Shown: positions 27,195 through 36,192 of the stretch, piece by piece
Layout of the letters: each line of letters starts with the position of its first letter
How positions within the stretch are numbered: position 1 is the first letter of the stretch
Origin: Algoriphagus iocasae
Lineage (GTDB): Bacteria > Bacteroidota > Bacteroidia > Cytophagales > Cyclobacteriaceae
NCBI RefSeq assembly: GCF_014206875.1
Contig: NZ_JACIJO010000001.1
Location: 1,514,680-1,578,679 of the forward strand
Direction of reading: 5' to 3'
Length of the DNA: 64,000 nt
Translations under genes and position numbers: made by a program
The notes under the pieces: model-generated
What the model was told of the DNA's origin: nothing
The model's database searches: none
What the model saw: the letters and a program-made list of their open reading frames with translations, nothing else

Positions 27195-28448
27195 ATGAAT
27201 TCAAAAAGAGTTGTTATCACCGGATTGGGAGCACTTTCTGCTTTAGGTTTGGATGTTCGATCTAATTGGGAAAATGCCAAAAATGGTAAAAGCGGGGCTT
27301 CTGCTATTACTTACTTTAATGCAGAAAAGTTTAAAACCCAGTTTGCTGCCGAATTAGATGGTTTTGACCCGAGTTTAAAATTGGATCGAAATGAAATGAA
27401 AAGATCTGATTTATATACCCAATACGGTCTTTATGCAGCCTCCGAAGCTATGGAAGATTCTGGTTTAGAGGTTTCTAAACTTGATTCACCATTTGATGCT
27501 GGAGTAATCTGGGGTACTAGCCAAGGTGGTTTGAATACCTTCGAAAAGGAAATGCGTGAGTTTGTGGAGAATGATTCCAACCCACGTTTCAATCCATTTT
27601 TTATCCCGAAATTTCTTGGAAATATGGCTTCAGGAATGATTTCTATGAAGTACGGAATGATGGGAATCAATTATGCTCCGGTATCTGCTTGTGCCACTTC
27701 AAACAGTGCGATCATGGATGCTTTTAACTACATCAAATGGGGAAAAGCAAAAGTGATCTTAACCGGAGGTTCTGAGGCTCCAATATCAGAAGCATCTATT
27801 GGAGGATTTTCTGCGTTGAAAGCACTTTCCACTAGAAATGAAGCACCGCAAAAAGCTTCTAGGCCTTTTGATATAGAAAGAGATGGATTTGTAATGGGAG
27901 AGGGTGCAGCTGCAATAATTCTAGAGGAATATGAGCATGCTAAAAAAAGAGGTGCTAAAATCTATGCAGAAGTAGTAGGAGCAGCTATGACTGCAGATGC
28001 TTATCATATGACTGCAACACATCCAGAAGGATTGGGAGCATTTCATTGTATGAAATTCGCATTGGAAGAAGCTGGTCTAACTATTAAGGATGTAGATTAT
28101 ATCAATGCACATGCTACTTCAACACCTTTAGGGGATGTTTCAGAAACCAAAGCTATTTCAAAGCTTAGCAATGGGGAGAAGACAAACTTGCATCTTTCCT
28201 CAACGAAATCAATGACAGGTCACTTGCTGGGTGCTGCTGGCGCAATTGAGGCGATATTCAGCATTAAAGCCATCACGGATGGAGTGATCCCACCAACAAT
28301 CAATACCGAGAATCTTGATCCTGCGATTCCATCAGATTTGGAAATTGTTTGTCAGCAGGCAATGGAGAAAAAAGTCAAGGTTGCACTGAGTAATACCTTT
28401 GGATTTGGAGGGCATAATGCCAGCGTGGTTTTCAAAGAGTTTATCTAA
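27195..28448 (+). CDS. fabF: Beta-ketoacyl-ACP synthase II
   Basis: A 417-residue cytosolic condensing enzyme of type II fatty-acid synthesis. It extends acyl-ACP by two carbons from malonyl-ACP. The thiolase-fold Cys-His-His triad is present: Cys166 in VSACATSNSAI, His in NAHATSTPLGD (about residue 308) and His in STKSMTGHLLGAAGAIE (about 343). Length and the GFGGHNASVVF C-terminus fit FabF rather than FabB or FabH. It is not next to acpP or other fab genes here, so it may be a second copy or an isolated housekeeping gene. A terminator follows. Confidence 0.92.
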   Translation: MNSKRVVITGLGALSALGLDVRSNWENAKNGKSGASAITYFNAEKFKTQFAAELDGFDPSLKLDRNEMKRSDLYTQYGLYAASEAMEDSGLEVSKLDSPFDAGVIWGTSQGGLNTFEKEMREFVENDSNPRFNPFFIPKFLGNMASGMISMKYGMMGINYAPVSACATSNSAIMDAFNYIKWGKAKVILTGGSEAPISEASIGGFSALKALSTRNEAPQKASRPFDIERDGFVMGEGAAAIILEEYEHAKKRGAKIYAEVVGAAMTADAYHMTATHPEGLGAFHCMKFALEEAGLTIKDVDYINAHATSTPLGDVSETKAISKLSNGEKTNLHLSSTKSMTGHLLGAAGAIEAIFSIKAITDGVIPPTINTENLDPAIPSDLEIVCQQAMEKKVKVALSNTFGFGGHNASVVFKEFI

Positions 28449-28468
28449 GTCAAACCGCTTTAAATCAA

Positions 28469-28498
28469 AAAAAGCTGCTTTTTAAAGCAGCTTTTTTA
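28469..28498. terminator. Bidirectional intrinsic terminator between fabF and trpS
   Basis: GCTGCTTT and AAAGCAGC pair around a TT turn, flanked by six or more A on the left and six T on the right. It can stop both convergent transcripts. Confidence 0.9.
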
Positions 28499-28500
28499 TT

Positions 28501-29475
28501 TTATCTGAATCCCAATTTGGTTCGGATTTTTTCAAGTATTGGTTCGCCAACAGACTTGGCTTTTTCTTCACCAGCAGAAAGCTTCTTTTCTACTTCTTCA
28601 GGATGCTCCATGTAATAATTAAAAAGCTCACGCTCTTTTGAATATTTATCTAGGATCAATTCCATAAACTCTTTTTTGGCGTGACCATAACCATAATTAC
28701 CGCCTTGATATTTACCTCTCATCTCCTGGGTTTGCTCTTCTGTGGCAATCAGGCTATAAAGTTTATAGACGTTGCAAGTGTCAGGATCTTTTGGTTCTTC
28801 TAGAGGAGTGCTATCAGTAATAATACTATTTACATTTTTCTTCAACTGCTTTTCCGGCAGGAAGATATCAATGTAATTATTATATGACTTACTCATTTTT
28901 TGACCATCCGTGCCAGGAATAGTCTTGACCACCTCATCAATTCTAGCTTCAGGAATAGTCAAAATTTCTTCCTCCATGATCCTGTTGAAAGTAGAAGCGA
29001 TATCACGTGTCATTTCCAGGTGTTGCATTTGATCCTTTCCTACAGGAACTAGATCTGCAGAGTAAAGCAGAATGTCTGAAGCCATCAGAACAGGATAAGT
29101 AAACAATCCTGCATTTACATCAGCAAGCCTTTCCGATTTATCCTTGAAACTATGAGCGTTTGCCAGCATTGGAAAAGGAGTGAAGCAGCTCAGATACCAG
29201 GTTAATTCTGCCACCTCAGGTCTTCTGGATTGTCTATAAAAGACAGTTTTATCGATATCCAACCCAAAGGCAAGCCATGCAGCAGCTACTGCGAGCGTAT
29301 TTTCCTTTCTCAGTTCCCCATTTTTGGAACTAGTCAATGAATGGAGATCCGCAATAAAAATGAATGATTCCTCTTTGTTCTGTTTGATCAATTCAATAGC
29401 CGGAACGATCGCCCCTAGGATATTTCCCAAATGGGGTCTTCCGCTACTCTGTATGCCTGTCAGTACTCGTGCCAT
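28501..29475 (-). CDS. trpS: Tryptophanyl-tRNA synthetase
   Basis: A 324-residue class I aminoacyl-tRNA synthetase that charges tRNA-Trp. The HIGH-type motif appears as GRPHLGN (about residues 11-17), and KMSKS is intact in GTDGQKMSKSYNN. The start at 29475 (MARVLTGIQSSGRPH) is preferred over an in-frame ATG 45 bp upstream, because homologues begin just before the RVLTGIQ strand. The length is typical. It faces the DUF1573 gene divergently over about 70 bp. Confidence 0.94.
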   Translation of the reverse strand: MARVLTGIQSSGRPHLGNILGAIVPAIELIKQNKEESFIFIADLHSLTSSKNGELRKENTLAVAAAWLAFGLDIDKTVFYRQSRRPEVAELTWYLSCFTPFPMLANAHSFKDKSERLADVNAGLFTYPVLMASDILLYSADLVPVGKDQMQHLEMTRDIASTFNRIMEEEILTIPEARIDEVVKTIPGTDGQKMSKSYNNYIDIFLPEKQLKKNVNSIITDSTPLEEPKDPDTCNVYKLYSLIATEEQTQEMRGKYQGGNYGYGHAKKEFMELILDKYSKERELFNYYMEHPEEVEKKLSAGEEKAKSVGEPILEKIRTKLGFR

Positions 29476-29544
29476 TTGTTTAATTTTGGCGCAAATTAAG
29501 TAAAACAGGATATAATCCATTTGAAATTATACGTTAATTGCAGC

Positions 29545-30636
29545 ATGATCAAAAATCGATTACCCTTTCCTTTAGTATTAGTTTTAGTGTTTTTAATTCA
29601 ATCCGTTCAGGCTCAGGAAACTGTGATTCCAAAGCTGATATGGAAAGTCAATAAAGTTGATTTAGGGACTGTTTTTGAAGAGCAGGGAAAGCAAATCGCC
29701 GAATTTGAATTTACGCATACCCAGGACTCTCTTTTTTACATTCAGGATGTTTGGACAGATTGTGGTTGTACTACTGTAGATTTTACCCGTGATACTCTTG
29801 CAGTAGGAGGTACCGGTACGCTTCAGGTATCTTTCGATCCAGTTTCTGCAGCTGGATATTTTAACCGGATGATTATCGTCAAAGGGAACCTTCAGGATAC
29901 TCAGGATACTCTGTTTTTAGAAGGAACAGCAATCCCTTATCCAGAGAATCCGGATAAAATATATCCTCAAAAAATAGCGAATGTTGGATTTAGACTGCCA
30001 AAATTGAATATGGGAGAAGTCTTTACCAATGTCCCGAAAATTAAGTTTTTGGAATTTTACAATTTCGGCGACGAGACGCTTTATGCAGATAGCTTAAAAT
30101 TCAATGTGCCTGAATATATTGAAATTTCTCAGGTTCAGGATTTTGTGAGATCTCAAGAGCGAGGTTTGATTCAGGTTTCCTTTGATGGAGCCGCCAAAAA
30201 TGAATTGGGGTACGTGGAAGATCAGTTTGCTATTTCTTGGGATTCTTTATCCGTAATTCCAATTCAGGTGATTGCTGAAGTATTCGAATATTTTCCGCCA
30301 TTTTCGAAAGATGAACTCCACGTCGTTCCCCAATTAGTTTTGGGAACCAAAGAAATCGATCTGAAAGAAATTTCTTCAAAAACTATTCAAAATAGGGTAG
30401 TTAGTATTACAAACAAAGGTCAAAGACTTCTGGAAATCAGAAAAATTCAAGGGAATTGTGAGTGTTTGACTTTAGAAATTCCAAAAACCGAATTAAATCC
30501 AGGAGAAACAGTAGATCTTCGCATAACATTTGATCCTAAAGGCCGTCAAGGAATTGATCAGAGGAATATTTATGTATTCAGCAATGATCCTGTAAATCCA
30601 GTTCAGTTGTTTATTATAAAGAGCAGAGTGGAATAG
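29545..30636 (+). CDS. Exported DUF1573 domain protein (two Ig-like repeats)
   Basis: A 363-residue protein with a signal peptide (PLVLVLVFLIQSVQAQ) starting at ATG 29545; an upstream TTG at 29521 is less likely. DUF1573/ASPM-SPD-2-Hydin-like Ig domains appear twice. The first is at about 25-115 with the characteristic DCGCTTVDF and GTLQVSFDP. The second is at about 265-363 with NCECLTLEIPKTELNPGE and LRITFDPKGRQG. Such domains bind other proteins at the cell envelope in Bacteroidota; no enzyme activity is known. The Cys-x-Cys pairs are conserved in both repeats. Confidence 0.83.
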   Translation: MIKNRLPFPLVLVLVFLIQSVQAQETVIPKLIWKVNKVDLGTVFEEQGKQIAEFEFTHTQDSLFYIQDVWTDCGCTTVDFTRDTLAVGGTGTLQVSFDPVSAAGYFNRMIIVKGNLQDTQDTLFLEGTAIPYPENPDKIYPQKIANVGFRLPKLNMGEVFTNVPKIKFLEFYNFGDETLYADSLKFNVPEYIEISQVQDFVRSQERGLIQVSFDGAAKNELGYVEDQFAISWDSLSVIPIQVIAEVFEYFPPFSKDELHVVPQLVLGTKEIDLKEISSKTIQNRVVSITNKGQRLLEIRKIQGNCECLTLEIPKTELNPGETVDLRITFDPKGRQGIDQRNIYVFSNDPVNPVQLFIIKSRVE

Positions 30637-30677
30637 CTTAATTTATCAAATGATTTTTTTGAATTCCCGAAATTTTA

Positions 30678-30708
30678 TTTGATGAATAAAGAATAGGGAG
30701 TAGCTTTA
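30678..30708 (+). promoter_or_regulatory. Candidate sigma-A promoter of the metallophosphoesterase gene
   Basis: TTTG (30678-30681) and TAGCTTTA (30701-30708) are 19 bp apart. This is a near-consensus Bacteroidota promoter that would start transcription about 20 bases before the ATG at 30736. Confidence 0.5.
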
Positions 30709-30735
30709 AATGATACTTCAGGAATTTTTATTGTT

Positions 30736-33700
30736 ATGAGAAAGAGGTTTTTATTAGGAATCATCGTGGTCCTTGTTCTTGGGACTTCTTGGAATTTTTT
30801 TGAGGTTAATCCATTCCGAATATATCCCTATATCCAAGTTTATGGCGAGAGGAAAGTCCAAATAACCTGGTTTAGCAATTCACTTACGAGCAGTTCTATA
30901 AAAATCGTAGATCAATCCGGTTCAACTTTATTGAACCAAGCTGTAGAAAGCAAATCAATGCCAGAACTGTATTATACCAATGCAGAAAAAAATCAGGTGT
31001 TAAATGGATTGGAGCAGGGGAGTTGGATAGGGAGTGAGGAGTCATTTAAGTATCAAATTCAGATTTCCCTTCCTCCTGGAAAAAACATCAGCTATACAGT
31101 TGAATTGGGTGGACAATCCTTTTCAGAACAATTTATTTCTCCTCCCTCTAAAGAATCTTGGGATAAAATCAGATTTATTGCTTTGGCAGATTCGGAAACG
31201 GATCCAAGAGGAAGAGTTACAAATCGGGCTTGGTATCCCGGTACGCCATTATTTAGGCCAATTACCACTGTTCCAGAATTATGGAAACAGAAATTTGGTA
31301 GCACTGTGGAGCAGGGAATTGAGTTGCCAAATTACATGCTTACGGAGGAAAAAGGTTACAGAGAAAACCTTAAAATAGTCAATGACCGTTCTCCTGATTT
31401 TATTGTTATGCCCGGTGATTTGGTGCAAGGCGCAGGATATCAACCAGGTTGGGATGAGTTTTTTAGGCAAAATGCCGGAGAATTGGGCAAAGGACTATCT
31501 CAATATGCCATCATTCCTGCACTGGGAAATTGGGAATCTTTTGGAGCAATCAATGGAGGTTATGAGTTTAATGAGAGGGGAGCATATCTACCAATTTTAG
31601 GCCGAAGTAGATTTCATGCATACTTTGAAACACCCAGCTCAGATCCTTTACAAAAACATAGACAAAGCTATTATCGAAGTGATTATGGCCCGGTGACAAT
31701 TCTAACTTTGGATTCAAGCAATGGAACACCAGATCAGCATCCTTCGGATTTTGATGGTCAGACAAAATTGACGGGAAAAGAATTTACCGAACCTGGAACG
31801 GATACTCAGGAGAATTATACAGCTTCCAAATATGTAAGCAATGGAGGTAAAGACCTAAGCAGCTTTGGCCCCGGTTCTGATCAATACCTTTGGCTGGAAG
31901 CTAATCTGAAAGCAGCCAGCGAGGCAGGTCAGTTGATTTTTGTCCAGTATCATCATATCGCATTTTCTTCCGGCGAACATGGAGTTCCTCTGAATCATGA
32001 ATTATCCATAGGACAGGTGGGAACACCTCTGCAAGTCCTAAATCCTCTTCTGGAGCAATATGGTGTGATTGCTGTTTTCTCTGGGCACGATGAGCTATTC
32101 GAAAGAAGCTTTGTCGATGAGGATGGAGATGGGAAAGGTATCATGTATTACGATGTCGGTGTAGCTGGTGATGGAATGCGCGGAGAAAAAAGAGATTGGT
32201 TAGGGAATCCATTGAATACTTTGGATTACAATCCATATAGAAAATGGACTGCCGATCAAAGTGAAGCCGAAATTTGGAATACTACGGGGACCAATCCAGT
32301 ACTGGTAGACGGAGGAAAGCATTATGGTCATCTTGAGGTGAATCTTGAAAAGGTTACCGAAGGAGAGAATCAATTTGCCAATATCAGATTTACTCCGGTT
32401 TATGCATTTCCAGTTCTTGACCAGAATTATAATCTGCTAAGGGTAGAGAGAAGAGTATATAAAGATGAAATCCAACTCAAAATACCTCTAAGAGTAATAG
32501 AGGAAGCGCCAGTCTTTAAAGAAGAATTGACTTTGAAGCTTGATGCAGATGGGAAAGTGATTTCCAAGGCTTCAGACTATTTCACTTCGGGCTATTCTGA
32601 GAATTATGTTTATGATTTTTCGAGATCACTAACTTACTCCTGTGATGATTTAGGCTTGAATGAAGTTCAGGTTAAAATAAAATCGGAGGGTGTAGTGAAG
32701 TGGGAAGGAACAGTCAAGGTCAATGTCCTCGACGACATCAAGCCAACTCTTGTTCTTAAGGAATTTGTTGGATCGCTGGATGTGACACAATCCAATAAAT
32801 TTGAGATTCTAAGAGAACATATCATCTCCAGTTTTTCTGATAATTGTGGCAATGATTTAGAAATCAATTTTAGCCCCAAAACCGTTGGTTGCGAAGATTT
32901 AAATGAAGTAATCCAAGTGGAAGTTTCCGTTAAAGATAAATCCGGAAATACTACCTCAGGAGTAACTACTGTCAGAATCGAAAAAGCCCAAAGCAAGAAA
33001 ATCAGTATCAACGGGGCGTCTTCTGGGGTCATTGGATCCGAAATTCAATTGGAATTAGGTTCTGAATTCTCTTATTCAGTTTTGGGATGGTACAAAGGCG
33101 ATGATTTAATTTCAACCAGTACCTCAAAGTCATTTAAAGTAACAGAGTCAGGAATTTATTCTGCGCAGATACTTCCCGTAAATGGTTGTCCTGTTTTTAC
33201 TGATTCCAAAGAAGTCAAGTTTACAGAAGATCCTGGAACAGGAGAAAAACCATATCCTCATCTGAAAGAAAGGATCGAACTTCCTCTAAATGAAAATGGC
33301 CTTGCTGAGCTTTCCAAAGGAAATATTTTCATCAGTGCTCCCTCAAACGACCTTATTATCACTTTGAGTAAAAATGTCTTCAAATGTGAAGACTTGGGAG
33401 AAAATACTGTTCAAGTTACTATCAAAGACTCCAAAGGAAACACATGGGAAGAATCGATACTTGTCAAGGTTGAAGACAATTTACCTCCGGTTTTGGTAAC
33501 CAAAAACATTGAAGTTGAACTGGATTTAACAAAAGGAGAGGTGGCTTTAAAAGCTGAGGATTTCGTGAGTCAACTCACTGATAATTGCGAAGTGAAAGAG
33601 TTGACGATCAATAAAACTTCCTTGAACTGCGAGCATATAGGTAAGGAAGTACAAGTGGAATTAAGAGCTGTGGATATTGCTGGGAATGTGACAGAAAAAA

Positions 33701-34458
33701 CAGCGATTGTTACTGTTAAATCCCTTGTTACTAAACCTGTAACCATTTCTGGACCCGAAAGCATTTGTATAGGAGAAAATGGGGAGATCAAATTGAGCAG
33801 TGATGCTGCATTTGAGGTTGTGAGATGGAGAAGAAATGGAGTTGAACTGGAAGGGCAAATTGGGAAAACTCTAGCGATTGAAACCGGTGGTGTTTATCAT
33901 GCAGTGATCCGATATGAGGGCGGATGCCTTTTTGAAACTGAAAAATTAGAAGTGAAAGCCTTCGAAAAGCCGGAAGGAGAGATTGTGGAAGATGGGAATA
34001 TTTTGAGAGCACCGGAAGGAGATTTTGAATACCAATGGTTTAGAAATGGGGAGTTAATTCCAGGTGAAACAAAAAGAGCAATTACTCTAAATCAAATGGG
34101 TATTTACACTGTTGAGTTAACAAATGAAGCTGGATGTAAAACCAAATTAGGGCCAGTTGAAGTAACCATTTCTGGATTGATTAATGGAACTGTTTTATCC
34201 AGAGAGTTAAAAATTTACCCTAATCCTGTATCCTCTGAAGTTTCGATTGAATCTACCGGTGACCTTGAATTTATTCCTAATACTTGGGAAGTATTTGACA
34301 TGAATGGAAAAGCGCTGAAGCAAAACATCAACTTGTTAAGCGAAAGTCCAACGAAAATAACTTTGGATGTAAGTGCTATTGCAAATGGTACTTATTTGAT
34401 TTCAGTTCAAGGTTTAGATCAACAAGTCTTCCTTGGAAGAATCTTAAAAATAAAATAA
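30736..34458 (+). CDS. Secreted metallophosphoesterase with repeated Cys-modules and T9SS sorting domain
   Basis: A 1240-residue protein with an N-terminal hydrophobic leader (FLLGIIVVLVLGTSW). A fibronectin-like segment precedes a calcineurin-type phosphoesterase domain (about 145-570). Its metal-site blocks are IALADSETDPRG, VMPGDLVQGAG, PALGNWES, QYHHIAFSSGEHG and FSGHDELFE. From about residue 590 three related modules follow, each with the pattern DNC...CEDLGENTVQV..KDSKGN, like HYR or cadherin-type linkers. Then come Ig-like repeats and a C-terminal type IX sorting domain (LKIYPNPVSSEVSIES ... GNGTYLIS-like end, about 1155-1240). It is expected at the cell surface or outside. The phosphoester substrate is unknown. 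PKD/HYR repeats may bind glycan or DNA matrices. Confidence 0.88.
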   Translation: MRKRFLLGIIVVLVLGTSWNFFEVNPFRIYPYIQVYGERKVQITWFSNSLTSSSIKIVDQSGSTLLNQAVESKSMPELYYTNAEKNQVLNGLEQGSWIGSEESFKYQIQISLPPGKNISYTVELGGQSFSEQFISPPSKESWDKIRFIALADSETDPRGRVTNRAWYPGTPLFRPITTVPELWKQKFGSTVEQGIELPNYMLTEEKGYRENLKIVNDRSPDFIVMPGDLVQGAGYQPGWDEFFRQNAGELGKGLSQYAIIPALGNWESFGAINGGYEFNERGAYLPILGRSRFHAYFETPSSDPLQKHRQSYYRSDYGPVTILTLDSSNGTPDQHPSDFDGQTKLTGKEFTEPGTDTQENYTASKYVSNGGKDLSSFGPGSDQYLWLEANLKAASEAGQLIFVQYHHIAFSSGEHGVPLNHELSIGQVGTPLQVLNPLLEQYGVIAVFSGHDELFERSFVDEDGDGKGIMYYDVGVAGDGMRGEKRDWLGNPLNTLDYNPYRKWTADQSEAEIWNTTGTNPVLVDGGKHYGHLEVNLEKVTEGENQFANIRFTPVYAFPVLDQNYNLLRVERRVYKDEIQLKIPLRVIEEAPVFKEELTLKLDADGKVISKASDYFTSGYSENYVYDFSRSLTYSCDDLGLNEVQVKIKSEGVVKWEGTVKVNVLDDIKPTLVLKEFVGSLDVTQSNKFEILREHIISSFSDNCGNDLEINFSPKTVGCEDLNEVIQVEVSVKDKSGNTTSGVTTVRIEKAQSKKISINGASSGVIGSEIQLELGSEFSYSVLGWYKGDDLISTSTSKSFKVTESGIYSAQILPVNGCPVFTDSKEVKFTEDPGTGEKPYPHLKERIELPLNENGLAELSKGNIFISAPSNDLIITLSKNVFKCEDLGENTVQVTIKDSKGNTWEESILVKVEDNLPPVLVTKNIEVELDLTKGEVALKAEDFVSQLTDNCEVKELTINKTSLNCEHIGKEVQVELRAVDIAGNVTEKTAIVTVKSLVTKPVTISGPESICIGENGEIKLSSDAAFEVVRWRRNGVELEGQIGKTLAIETGGVYHAVIRYEGGCLFETEKLEVKAFEKPEGEIVEDGNILRAPEGDFEYQWFRNGELIPGETKRAITLNQMGIYTVELTNEAGCKTKLGPVEVTISGLINGTVLSRELKIYPNPVSSEVSIESTGDLEFIPNTWEVFDMNGKALKQNINLLSESPTKITLDVSAIANGTYLISVQGLDQQVFLGRILKIK

Positions 34459-34533
34459 AAGGCTTTTTTGTAGCAAATTGATACTGTTTTACGTATTGAT
34501 TTACAAATCATTATGGCCCAAAATAAACTAACC

Positions 34534-34968
34534 ATGAAGCAGTCTTTTTTTATTTTAATCTTATGTTCTTTTTTCCTTTTCTCCTGTGAAAATGAAGATG
34601 AGAAACCAGTCGTAAAAGTTACCTACGAGGTAATCACCAGTGGAGGAGCAGAATGGTATGGAGAATTTGATGATGAAAACGGTCAAAGAATAAACACTAC
34701 TGAATTAGGCTCAAGTACTCTTCCGAGTGGATGGAAATATGAATTTGAACCAAAAATTTCACCCATTATAGTAACTATCCATGGAACAGCCGATTGCCCT
34801 ACTTGCGGTGATACAGAAAGAATGGAATCGGAAGATATAACCGTGAATATCTATATCAACGGGAAATTAGAACAAACTCAAACCAATAACTGTCGAGAAT
34901 GCACGGGTGGATCGATTAAAGGCCTGGCAACGACTTGGATGAAGCTTCCAGAAGAATTTGAAGATTAA
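34534..34968 (+). CDS. Putative lipoprotein with Cys-pair motifs
   Basis: A 144-residue protein of unknown function. The ATG at 34534 starts a lipoprotein signal (FILILCSFFLFSC, acylated Cys near residue 18). An in-frame ATG at 34513 would add seven residues. The mature part is beta-rich, with DCPTCGDTE near the middle and NNCRECTGG toward the C-terminus. These two C-x2-C pairs could form disulfides or bind metal. It follows the secreted metallophosphoesterase by 75 bp and may be cotranscribed. No named family is recognised. Confidence 0.72.
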   Translation: MKQSFFILILCSFFLFSCENEDEKPVVKVTYEVITSGGAEWYGEFDDENGQRINTTELGSSTLPSGWKYEFEPKISPIIVTIHGTADCPTCGDTERMESEDITVNIYINGKLEQTQTNNCRECTGGSIKGLATTWMKLPEEFED

Positions 34969-34984
34969 AGAGTGTGAATTCCGC

Positions 34985-36025
34985 TCAGTCTTCTCTTGCT
35001 CTTCTCACAATTTTTACCACTCGATTGTAGATAATTTCTGCCAGATTCCAATCGTATCCGGTAAAATTAGCAGTGTTATTAAACTGGATCACGATTGTAT
35101 CAATGTCTTTGTGATACTTGGCGATACTTTGGTAGCCAGGAAGCAAACCGGTGTGCTCGTACACATAAATGTCTGTATAGATTTCTTGTTCGCCTTCTTT
35201 GAAAACCGAACCATCATTTAATGCCCGAAGGAAAATCCCCACATCTTCAGCAGTGGCAAGCATTAAGCCATTGTTTTCTGTTTTAAAATCCTGGTCAAGT
35301 CCCACGTAATAACCACTCATAACTTCATCCATATCCACTTCACTCAGGGAAGTGTAGGTGTTTTTAAGCCCTAGTGGAGTCAGAATCTCTTCCTGGATAT
35401 ATTGCTGGTGAGGATATCCAACGGTCTTGTCGATCAGGTCAGAGATCAGCATGTAATTGGTATTGGAATAACCGTAGCTTTCTCCCGGTTCAAAATCAGC
35501 TGGTAGATCCAGCGCGTAATCCAGAGTCTCCTGTTTGTTGCTTGGAGGGTTTGTCCAGTAGTCGGGATGATCTACATAATTGGGAATGCCTGATCGATGC
35601 TGCGCCATCATTCTAAGTGTGATTCTATCTGAATTCTCAATTCTTCCAGCCAATTCCGGAAAATACTCCGCCAATGTTTTATCCAATGATAGACGCCCTT
35701 CTTTCACCAGTTTAGCGAGGGAAACAGCCACATAGAGCTTGGTAATGCTGGCAATCTTAAACAATGCCTGCGGATAAGCAGGTATTTTCTTTACCCGATC
35801 ATGCCAACCCGCAGCATAGAATTCTGCAGGTTTGCCTCCCTGATCCACGTAAACAATCATTCCATCAAAGCCTTGCTCGATACCTTCTTCCAATTGTTCC
35901 TGAACCGAGTCGGGTAGGGGTCTGATCCAAGCTTTCACCAAAGGCCAGGGAACAAAATACAGCGAACCTATACTTGCAAGAATAAAGAGGATTCGGAGAA
36001 TTTGTTTGGTTTTGGGGTTAGGCAT
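34985..36025 (-). CDS. Serine hydrolase, class C beta-lactamase / penicillin-binding-like
   Basis: A 346-residue membrane-anchored or exported protein with an N-terminal hydrophobic helix (about residues 10-30). The serine-transferase triad is present: nucleophile Ser93 with Lys96 in ALFKIASITKLY, the Tyr motif in ESYGYSNTNYMLISDL, and a KTG-like HTG in YEHTGLLPGYQS. The family covers esterases, D-amino peptidases and beta-lactamases; which of these applies is not clear. It is convergent with the small lipoprotein gene (16 bp between stops). Upstream lies the attC-like structure. Confidence 0.87.
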   Translation of the reverse strand: MPNPKTKQILRILFILASIGSLYFVPWPLVKAWIRPLPDSVQEQLEEGIEQGFDGMIVYVDQGGKPAEFYAAGWHDRVKKIPAYPQALFKIASITKLYVAVSLAKLVKEGRLSLDKTLAEYFPELAGRIENSDRITLRMMAQHRSGIPNYVDHPDYWTNPPSNKQETLDYALDLPADFEPGESYGYSNTNYMLISDLIDKTVGYPHQQYIQEEILTPLGLKNTYTSLSEVDMDEVMSGYYVGLDQDFKTENNGLMLATAEDVGIFLRALNDGSVFKEGEQEIYTDIYVYEHTGLLPGYQSIAKYHKDIDTIVIQFNNTANFTGYDWNLAEIIYNRVVKIVRRARED

Positions 36026-36042
36026 TATGCTTTAGGTAGGTT

Positions 36043-36177
36043 CACTTAACGTTTTCGGGCTTTGCGTTCGGGCAGGTTTCGAAGTACAAAACTGTCAACC
36101 TACACTGAACTTGAGTAGTTACACAAAGCTCCTGATTTGCAAGTCACTCCGCCTGATGCAATACCCGTGTTAGTACT
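36043..36177 (-). repeat. attC-like imperfect inverted repeat
   Basis: A region of about 135 bp between the serine hydrolase and the HNH gene has imperfectly complementary ends. The left arm (TTAACG...CGGGCTTTGCG, from 36046) pairs with the right arm (GATGCAATACCCGTGTTAG, 36154-36172). The shared blocks are TAAC, CGGG, TTGC and GGC. Read on the minus strand the last core box is GTTAAGT, which fits the integron R' consensus GTTRRRY exactly; the other box (TACTAAC) is one base off RYYYAAC. It lies just after the stop of the HNH gene, where an integron cassette carries its attC. No integrase gene is in the window. Confidence 0.45.
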
Positions 36178-36192
36178 TGTTGTTATTTTATT

